A stretch of DNA of 64,000 nt from Acridotheres tristis (lineage: Eukaryota > Chordata > Aves > Passeriformes > Sturnidae), in NCBI GenBank assembly GCA_037013685.1, contig CM072887.1:47357154-47421153 (forward strand), read 5' to 3'. Positions 54,001-64,000 of this stretch are shown piece after piece. Numbering within the stretch: position 1 is the stretch's first letter; each line of letters opens with the position of its first letter. Made by a program: the position numbers and the translations under genes. The notes beneath the pieces are model-generated. The model was given only the letters and a program-made list of their open reading frames with translations, ran no database searches and was not told the DNA's origin.

Positions 54001-56519
54001 ACAGATTTTATTGACTGAGAAGTTTTCTACCCACTAACGTTTATACTTCTTAATAAACCACTGTGTAAAAAACCCCAACAGGTCTGGCACATCTCCATGC
54101 AGCTTCATGCACCAGAGTGTAGAGACTGAGTGTAGTTAAAAGTCATCATCCCTGATTAATTATCATATTGGCACATGAAGGATAAATTTCCATGTCAAAT
54201 GCAAACTACTTAAGGACATCCTCCTATATGGATGACCTCTTTATGTTAATACTTATGGCATGTGTAGGCTTCATGTTAAGAAATCTGGGCAACAAATTGT
54301 GTGGTATTTATTTCTGATTATCATTAAAGCTATAATTGTGTACCCAGGTATTGGTTTGGGCATTCAGCCAACTTCAATTAGGCTGCAGGAGCCGAGGAAG
54401 GGTGAGCAGAGGAGTTGGATGGTTCAGGCTGGGAAAGGGTTCATCTCTCCGGGCAGTTTCCATGACCCTGGGTCAGTGAGGACTGAGGAATGTGGCTCAC
54501 TGACACAGGCGGTCAGTCAGCTCAGTGGTCTCACTGCATCCCCTTGTGGCTGGGCGCCTACAAGAGCTGAGCATTGTCCATCCCCATGAGAACCAGAGGT
54601 CAAGTAGGAAATAAGCAGCTTTTCTGCCCTGGAAAGGGGGTCAAACTGGATCTGGAGCACCTGGAAGGGGAAGGAATTAACTTCTTCAGAGTGTTAACTG
54701 TGCATTTCCTAGAAACGTGCCTCTTCCTCACAGTCTCTGCTGAAGAGATTCTCAACCAGTGATACCCTAGAATTCCTCCCAGCACGTTTTGCAGCCCACC
54801 ATAAAGACAGTGTAGAGGCCTATGAGTAATTGTGGAGGAGGAATGTTTCTGACTACACTTTATCCCCATATTTTCAAACATAGCATGGATGGAGCAGCTC
54901 TGCTCACACAGACTATTATTCAGAGTGGCTTTGTGTTGTCTGGGAAGAATGATTTCACCTTTAACAATACAGTGAATGCATAGGATTTGAAGTAACAGAA
55001 ATGCAAACATTTACACCGATTTTCATGAATACTAATTTCACTTTAAATCGAAGGAAAAAAGTCTTTGGAATCTACCCAACAGCAATTGGATGGGGGTCAA
55101 TAATTTGTCTTTCTGGAAAGAAATGCAAGAATTGAAGCTTGTTACATAATTTCAGTGACATTTTTGGCTTGAATTTAACAATAAATGAATGGCAGACACA
55201 GATTAATAATAAAAAAGTTTGAATCTCAAACTGCACGATCTGTAAAACTGTTGTGACCTTTCCTAAGAGGAGTGTTGCCCTGTGGGCTACCCCTATTTTC
55301 AGAAGTATCATTTCAGAAGTCTAAAAATATCTTGCAACAATTATTTTTCATCAGTGAGTAACATTCATAAAAATAGGTTTCTAATTAAAATTTCTCACAA
55401 GTAATGACTGAAGTTGATTCTTATAATGATCTTTTTTTTATATGAACATTCAGAGGGTGTAGTCTTTTCCAAACGAAGTAAGGTCCACTGATGTTAACAG
55501 GAGTGGGACAGAGAGGCAGCCAGTCCCTTGAGGCAAATCCTCAGGCACAGCAGAGTACCCCAGAGTGCCTTGAAGGGAGACATGGCTATTTAGATCAACA
55601 AAGAATTTTCCCCTTTCATGTTTATTTGTCATCCTGGCCTTCCACAGAATCTAATCATATTTGTCAACAATAGAGAATCTTAATAGCTTATGTTGGAGTC
55701 TTGCTAGCAGCTCATTTTCTCATTTGAACAGGGCATAAATGAACTGCGAATTTCAGGTCATTGCTTCATGCTCTCACTTGTCCTCCAGCTCCCTCAAATT
55801 GCAGCACTTTCTGGCTTTGGTGTCCAGATCAATCCGGTTGCCTTCTAAATGTTATAAACATGGAGCTCTACCTGGAGATTTTTTTTTGTCACAATATATG
55901 TTCTTACCTCATTTTACTTAGTCACCTCTGTGAGAATGAAAGGTGTGGAGTCAGCTCAGTAAGCACAGGGACTCATAAATCAAACCCATACAAGATACAC
56001 TCAGATAAACAGAATAATAGCAAAGCTACAGCAATAACGTGGTCATTTGCAATTTTATACTCAGATTTATAAAAAGATTTGTAATTTTATACTCAGAAAT
56101 CCCATTTTGAGGACCACAACTGGACTATAGAAATATCTCAATAATATATCACAAGAGTTTATTTTCCATCAAAGGCAGTTACTGCAATTTGTGTTGGTCT
56201 ACCTAGCCTGGCTATAAAACAGTATCTCTTCTTTAAAACAACCTTACTATTGCTATTTTTCTTTTGATATTAAAAATTAAGAAGACCTGTTGACTGTCAA
56301 CAGGTTGTGCAGAGCGATAGCCTTGACTGTTGCTCAAGCTGCGTGCAAGGTGCATGAGCCCCTGCCTGGCCTTTCCCACGGCATCTGGCTTTGCAGGGGC
56401 TACCTGGACAGGGGAGGGATTTTCAGGTTTCTTCCCTCTCTGTTCGCAGGCCCAGGAAATCAGTTCACACGCAGCAAAGCCAGCAGCTAATCGTGGAGTC
56501 CCTGCCGAGCCTTGATCCC

Positions 56520-57866
<1,347 letters not shown>

Positions 57867-58529
57867 CTGGTGGCATAGAAAAAGGGGATAAAACGGGCTA
57901 ACCGGGAAATTGATGTCAAACTTGAGCTCGATAAAGCAACCCCGCACGGTTAGAGATGACTGCTCTCTTAAAAGCCCAAGGCAATTTGCTTCGATAAGCC
58001 TCTCAACAAGAAGTTTCAAGAGGGATTAAGACATGTATTTATTTGCCTTGATATACGATAATGCATATTCACGTATGTTGTTTCTACAATCCTTTTTGTG
58101 CCTGCTTTTCAAGGCAAGGCGGGTACTTCCCGCACCTCCAGCCAGCACACACACCCCTCTACCCCCGGAAAGTTTTAAAAGTTTCAGGAGGTAGGTAGCT
58201 CGTCGGAGAAGGGCCCTAGCCCGACCCCAGCGGCCCTACTCCTGAAAGCAGAGTGACAAGCGCCTCTTCCTTTGCATTCTGATTACCTGAAGGCGTCTTT
58301 CTCAGTTTAGACATTTCCTTTCTCCATCCATAATGTGAGTAAAAGGAGAAAGCGAGCAGTCTGCCCTGCCAGCCAGAAGTGTCATTTAAAGGTCAGCGAA
58401 GAGAGGAAGAATAAAGCACTCTGCAGTTTAGATTAACTTTTGCTTGTATATGGGGCAAAACTGTAATTCAGTCAAGGACACACATATGAAAGCAGGGGAA
58501 AATACATATTAGTTACTAAGGCAACCGCG
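57867..58529. other. Flank between the 5'UTR and the CpG island (candidate 5'UTR intron)
   Basis: About 660 bases of moderate composition between the candidate acceptor and the GC-rich block. It contains an AT-rich stretch near 58030-58080 (with TGCATATTC) and no convincing open frame. If the first exon is non-coding this is part of its intron; otherwise it is leader or proximal upstream DNA. Confidence 0.35.
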
Positions 58530-58545
58530 GCCAAAGCCCCGATGT

Positions 58546-58556
58546 GCCTTACCGGC
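58546..58556 (-). other. GRM1: Alternative candidate 5' splice site in the CpG island
   Basis: Minus strand reads GCCG|GTAAGG, with the last exon base at 58553, at the GRM1-proximal edge of the island. It could be the donor of a first exon starting inside the island and spliced to 57866. It competes with the donor at 59368, and both could be used by alternative promoters. Confidence 0.3.
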
Positions 58557-58781
58557 ACGCCTGCCGTGCAGACAGGCTTCGGGCGGGGAGCGGCGGCGAG
58601 CCCGGCGACAGGGCTTGCGGCTGGAAACGCCGTGCTGGGAGGGAAGATGCCACCGCCACCCGGGAGCGCGGCCGGGCCGGGTCCCTGTTGCACGACGAGC
58701 CGTCAGCACCAGAGACAGCGCTCGGCAGCCGGGGCAGCCGCCGGACCGCGGGCCCAGCCCCGCTGCACCTCCGTCCGCCGT

Positions 58782-58880
58782 CTCCCTGTCCCGTTGTCCC
58801 CTGCCCGCAGCCCCTTGTCTCGCTGTCCCGACGCCCCGTCGCCTCGGCGCTCCAGCGTCCCAGTGTCCCGCTGTCCCGGC
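58782..58880 (+). repeat. Degenerate GC-rich short repeat (CTGTCCC-like units)
   Basis: Units resembling CGCTGTCCC, GTTGTCCC and CAGTGTCCC recur about every 8-30 bases inside the CpG island. They are imperfect and probably arose by slippage. Confidence 0.45.
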
Positions 58881-58992
58881 CCCGCCACCGCCGGCTCGGC
58901 CGCCCGCCAGCACTGTGGGGCGCTTCCCCAAAACTTCTGCCCCCCGCCAGGCGCTGCTGCCGCGCTGTCCCCGGATGCACACGCACCGTGCC

Positions 58993-59038
58993 TCACACAC
59001 ACACAAACGCACTGCTCGCACTCACACACCCGCACACC
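58993..59038 (+). repeat. Imperfect (CA)n / CACACACCCG microsatellite
   Basis: A run of CACACACACACA followed by interrupted CTCACACACCCGCACACC inside the CpG island. Likely polymorphic. Confidence 0.7.
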
Positions 59039-59361
59039 CTCCCGGGGCTCGGAGCCCGCCGCGGCACGCACCGCCCCGGGCTGGCCGCCGCTCCGTCCCT
59101 CCCCGCCGGCGGGCAGGAGTGCGGGGCCGGCGGGGCTGCGTGTCCGCCCAGCGCCGCTGGGGCTGCAGACGGTCCCGAGGAAGGCGACGCTCCGAGGGGA
59201 GCCGCCGTCCTGGCTGCGCGTCCGCACCCGCAGGCGGGCAGAGCCGCCCGAAGCAGCTCCCGCCGCAGCCTCGTGTCCCCGGGGCCATCTGCCTGCCCTG
59301 CCTGCCCCGCCGGCCGTGTCACGGCCGAGCCCCGCGGGCCGCTCGGAGGGTCACCCCTGAG

Positions 59362-59371
59362 ACGTACCTGG
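59362..59371 (-). other. GRM1: Candidate 5' splice site of a non-coding first exon (strong)
   Basis: Minus strand reads CCAG|GTACGT, one mismatch from the CAG|GTAAGT consensus, with the last exon base at 59368. It would pair with the acceptor at 57867 to remove about 1.5 kb of 5'UTR intron. Transcription would then start to the right of 59368. This is inference from the motif. Confidence 0.4.
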
Positions 59372-59480
59372 CCGGGTGAGGCAGTGGCTCCCTGCCTGCC
59401 GAGAGCGGGCATTGGCGGCTCTCCGGCCGCCCCGAGCTGGCGCGCTGGCGGCGGGGCGACGGCTGTGGGCTGGGCGCGGG

Positions 59481-62400
59481 TGCCCTCTGTCTTCAGCACC
59501 GCTCCACCGCAAGGAAAAAAACAGGTCATCCCGGGCTCATCCATTATCTCATACAGAAGGATCAGTCATTTTCTCCCCCTCAATTTTTTTCGGCTATTGT
59601 CTTGTAAACGAGTAAGGAAACATCTCTTGGAGCACGCTGCGGCTGTAAGGGAGGTGTTGGCTTTCACCTCCCGTAGCTCTTAATTCATTCTCTTCCTGCC
59701 TCAATTAGCAAGAGCGAGAGTTAAAGCAAGAGGCTGCTGCTAGAAGGGGACCAAGACCCGAGACAATGAAATGTGCCGCTCTGTCTCACGAGCAGGGCTT
59801 CGCTACTAAAATACATATTTATATTTGGGGGGGGAACCCAGAAAAAATACACTGCAACAAGATAAATCACCTGTAAAGATAAAGGCATAAAAGGCATTGA
59901 GATTGCAGTTTTCAGGTCAAGATGAACCTAAATGAAGCACGTGAGAGGCATGCCAGATTAAAATAATACCAGATTGAATAATCATAATTCAGACGACCTG
60001 CTTGCATCCCTAACACAGGTCTCGGGTGTTTTACTTGAGTGTATGAAAGTTAAAGTTAGATTACCACCCCGCTGGGAACTCTATAGATATTTGCCCTACT
60101 TTTGAAAGAAAGAGGCAAGGACAAACATTTAACTATTGCTCATTCAGAGATGGGTTTGCAGTGAGTGCTGCCTCAGGGATATCTTCGCCTTGTGTCAATA
60201 TCTGAGCTGTTTTTATTGTCACACAGACAGTTATTTGTCTGCACTGTGTTTATCCATGAACTGTGTTTATTATGCAGGACTGAACCCAGGGGGTTGCTGG
60301 TGCCTCTCTCCCTGCAGGTAATGTTTCCCAAGGAGGGAACCAGGGTCAGAGGGGCTGTCTGTCCTCTGCCTGTGGGCATGAAGCTTCCCTAAGGCCAGCC
60401 TAGGGCAGTTCTGCCAGGGCCAGACCTGGAGAGACATTCAGATGTGCACAAAAGGAGGAACAAATTCCCCTTCACCCACGTTTCAATGATTAAACTTCAG
60501 TTTCTGCCCTTGACACAATGAACCCGCAGCACTACAGCAAATTATTCCAATGGTTACGTTTTGGTTTGCTTTTCTGGCTTTGACAGCAGAAGCATTTGCA
60601 AATGCTCCCATTGGTTCTTCCCAACATGTAGCAGTCTGTAGCCTTCACCCCTTCTGACCTGGAAGTCACAAAGACAGCAGGTCTTTATGCTGAGGCTCGT
60701 GCAGAGCTGTCACACAGAGCTGTTCTCCCTCAGTGATGGTGTGAGTTTTGTTGAGACTGGAAAGCAGGTCACTGGGTCCTGATGCCCAGCCATGGCTGCA
60801 AATGCTGCTTCTCCCACCCCTGCAGCAGCCAGTGGGAGTAGGTGGAAATGAGCAGAAGTTTGGGGCTCATATGAAGACACCTGGGATATCTTTAGGAAAG
60901 GCAAAGGAAAGACAGCACTGGGACTGCAGCGGCTTTGATCTTCCCTGACCATCATGGGGGAGGCAAAGGCTTTCCCCACCGGGAAGAAGCACCACTAGCA
61001 CTGCTGTCTTTGTCCCAGAAAGAGGCCAGAGCCATCCCACTGCCTTTTGTCCCTGACTCCTACACATCCTGTTCCTGCCGTTGCCCAAAGATCTAATATT
61101 TCTCCCCTCAGAAACAGCCCATGTCCCCAGTCCTACTACCTTCACAAATTTCTTAACATATGAAAGAAAATAATATCATACCCCTTATCATCTGGTAACC
61201 ATCCTTGAGGCAGAACATGGGACTGCATTTTTTGCAGAGATATGAGCTGCCATCAAGCAGGGAATCAGGGCAAAACCAGAGCAAGGCTGGAGCTGTCTTG
61301 TAAGCAGTGATTCCTTTTCAAAGGAAATTGCCTGCTGTTGAATATTTTTTTCTCTGTGAAATGAAGGACAAGTGAATAATTTTCATATTCCCATGTTACA
61401 CAATTTAAAAATCACTTGGAGGTTGATTGAAATATTCTGTTTTGATGGCATCCAAAGTGTTTTGTTTTGTTTTCTTTTTAAACATTTTATACAATGCAGA
61501 ACAGTTTTTACTTCAGATAAAACAAATCATTAATATAAAATGGATGTTCCAGTATTTCTTCCAAAAAACCCATTTTTTTTCTACTCCTATTTCATCAGAA
61601 TTATCTCTTTTTACAGGAAATTATCTACTGGAAAAGTTCTGTTCAGCTCTTATGAGAAAGGCCAGTGTATTGTAGAAAATAATTTGAAAAGAGGTTTGTT
61701 TGGAGTAGCAATGGCTGAAGCCTGGAAACTTGTTTTGTTGAAATTCCACTTTTGGTTTCCCTAACAGGGCTACTCTCTCCTCTACCTCCTACCAAGAGAG
61801 ACAAGTCAGATTGACTGTCTAGCTCTACAGACTCTCCAACTAAATTATTGGAGAGATTCAAAACTATCCTGCAAGCATCAATGCTTCTAAAGTTATACAG
61901 TTTTATTCTGCCTTGGAAACAAGTAGAAAGCTCATGTGTTCCTGTCTGAAGAAAGTTGAAACATATACCAGCTATCTGAAAAATTGTCTCCAGTTGTTTT
62001 TATTCCACTCACTCAGCTGCTTTCCTTTCATGATTAAAAAATGTCACCTGCTATATATAAAGAGTGTGCATGCAACACATGCATAGGTAGCCCACTGTTG
62101 TAGATACTGAATTGTTTGCTTGTGATCAAAGATTTAGAATCATCATCTAGCAGGCTTGTTCAGATATAACAGGGATTTAATCTTACTAATATATTCAATG
62201 TATTTTCTCCATTTCTCTTAGCGAAATAAACATTTCTCATAGGTTTTATTTTAAACATGTGAAACATGTGCCAGCTACAGCATTGTTTTCACCTCCTTTC
62301 TTGTATTTAGGCTTTCAAGTTGCCCTATCTGTAATAAATAAAGCAACAGCATTTTTAAGTTTTGATTGCTTGCTGCAACTGCTAAGAAATGAACATAAAT

Positions 62401-64000
62401 GGATCGATGTCTGTATATATGGAGCTTTGTAAAGCTCTGATTGCTCAGCTGTTCCTTGTGCTAGTCGATCCATTAAAATTATATGGGATTAACCCATGAA
62501 ATTTAGGACTCACTTCTGAGATACTTAGAACTCACACCCTCTTGCCCACTGTATCAAGTCACATTATTGTCAGCATATTTTACAGAGTTAGGTGATTTTA
62601 CATCCTTTTTAAAAAGTTCCTCCTCTGGGGCTTTCTCAGGAGGAAAGTGTCTGCCTGGTTATGATTTCAGATGTCTTTCAAACAAATGTGAGATCCAAAT
62701 CAATGCAAAATTCAATATTCAGGGATGTCTTGTAAATTTTTTACACTCTCAGAGGATTATAGATTCCATGAAGGGATAAATAGAGCAAATTTATTCAGTC
62801 ATTCAGCAGTTTTCATCTCTGGCTAGCAAAGATGTTAATAAGCTAAGAGTAATTCTTTCTACATTTAAAAATAAGCAACTGATTGCTTTTATAACTCAAT
62901 ATTAAAAAACTTTCAGAAGTGCTTCATGCCAAATGCTGAGGGAGAGACTGGAAGAATGTGGTCCAAAAGACAAAGGGTCTGATCTCTCCTCAGCTGAAAC
63001 TCATGTCACAAATGGTTCCCCTGCCACAAGCCTGTGCCCTCCAAGAAATGGCATGCAATAGTCAAAAGCAGCTGGTTTCCATTCCTTACAGAGAGGCCAC
63101 ATGTCTCAAATCTTGAAAGTTTCCTGGGCATCTACTCTTGTGAAACCCAGTGACAAATTTTGGTCTCATGGCAATGGGGATGCTCCCAAATAGTGAATGA
63201 GAAGTCAGCTGAATTTCTCTGCTGAACAACATGACTGTTCAGTCCTGGATATTGTTTAAAATCATTCCTGTATTTTCTAACTGCAAAAATGTACTTAGGG
63301 TGCCCCCTAGGCCAAAATGCTACACAACGTTTACAACATCCTCTCACATCAATTCTATCCAGTTCGATTAATTTTGATAAAACTCCCTTGCCACGAAATC
63401 CCTTGATTTCACTGAAATTATCCCCTGAGAAGCAACACGAGTAAATAGATAAATCTCTGCTGGGACTTGCATACCAACAAGCTTATGCTACACCAGGCCA
63501 AAAAGAAAAGTGCATTTCAAAATCAGAGGTCCACAGTTCCTGAGCTTCAGACTCTCAATTTAAAATCCACAGACTTCTAATTTAATTTGAAAATGTCAGT
63601 CTGAATCATTCTGGCTGAACTCACCAGACAGGGACTTATATAAGTGTGAAAAGAGACAGTACCTTGGATATATGGGATTTAATACAGATTAACGAGACAG
63701 GTCTACTTAATTAGATTGTAACTAACAGGACAAGGAATTTAACAAGAACTCACCATCCCTTATGGAGACAGATTTGATACTCTGTGGGAAATATGGCAGC
63801 TGAAGCATCAGCTAGCCAAATTTTCCAGTCATTTTCAAGGACAGCTCCATGTAAATCATCTGTAGGAATTCAGTCTGGTACCAGTGAAAAATACATATGG
63901 AAAGGAAGTCCTCGCTGTGTAGATTAAGAAAAGGTGCTCCTGCTCTCTCCTGCCATCTCAGTGTTCAGGCTGCAGCCGAGGGTAAGGAAGACTTCATGCT
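59481..64000. other. Upstream flank of GRM1
   Basis: After the CpG island the sequence returns to AT-rich unique DNA with short scattered frames. The first 200 bases may hold the transcription start if the donor at 59368 is real. In human the next gene upstream is SHPRH, transcribed divergently; I see no exon of it here. No repeat family was recognised. Confidence 0.6.

Larger units (their letters stand above)
58530..59480 (-). promoter_or_regulatory. GRM1: CpG island, probable GRM1 promoter and first-exon region
   Basis: The sequence changes sharply from AT-rich to very GC-rich with many undepleted CpG dinucleotides, then returns to AT-rich DNA. It lies 0.9-1.8 kb upstream of the GRM1 ATG. 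Such islands in amniotes normally mark promoters. Open frames of 145-379 codons appear here on both strands, but they overlap one another in several frames and are low-complexity Pro/Arg/Ala strings, as expected from GC-rich DNA. No TATA box was assigned, so a dispersed start is likely. Part of the island may also act on the opposite strand. Confidence 0.7.

Noticed and set aside
58509..59683. Several long overlapping open frames (up to 379 codons) on both strands
   Set aside because: They coincide exactly with the CpG island, overlap one another in several frames and encode low-complexity Pro/Arg/Ala/Gly strings. This is what stop-poor GC-rich DNA gives by chance.

Overview
The window is vertebrate nuclear DNA, most likely from a bird. 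Introns are long and AT-rich, and there is one real protein-coding gene. The interspersed repeats include CR1-type LINE 3' ends with the terminal ATTCTGTG-type octamers typical of birds and other sauropsids. No bacterial, phage, plasmid or CRISPR features were seen.

The gene is GRM1, the metabotropic glutamate receptor mGluR1, on the minus strand, and only its 5' part is present. Coding exon 1 (56969-57668) gives residues 1-233 plus the first base of codon 234. A 35.2 kb intron (56968 down to 21737) separates it from coding exon 2 (21487-21736), which gives residues 235-316. The next intron runs off the left edge. The two exons join in frame (phase 1) to give 316 complete residues, the N-terminal part of the extracellular Venus-flytrap domain. 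My residue count matches the familiar mammalian numbering: Tyr74, Arg78, Ser164-166, Thr188, Asp208, Tyr236 and Glu292 all fall where expected. The rest of the receptor must lie left of base 1.

Upstream of the start codon, 57669-57866 looks like 5'UTR ending at a plausible splice acceptor. Farther up is a dense CpG-rich block (about 58530-59480), the best promoter candidate, with two good minus-strand splice donors (exon ends at 59368 and 58553). This fits a non-coding first exon spliced to the ATG exon. About 59700-64000 is upstream flank with nothing I recognise.

The large intron carries decayed retroelements. CR1-type LINE material lies at about 39.7-40.8 kb, 36.69-36.75 kb and 49.95-50.77 kb, and probably at 48.9-49.9 kb. 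Two solo-LTR-like elements, each with a TATA box and AATAAA on the minus strand, lie at about 29.25-29.6 kb and 30.75-31.2 kb. Several simple repeats are also present. The least explained block is 31.2-33.7 kb: it is GC-rich in its first half, carries a 445-codon open frame on the minus strand with splice-like signals inside it, and sits next to an LTR-like sequence. The second GRM1 intron holds poly(A) tracts and one possible endogenous-retrovirus-like coding remnant near 17.4-17.65 kb. I found no convincing new biological system. The points most worth checking are the 31.2-33.7 kb block and the 5' structure of GRM1.
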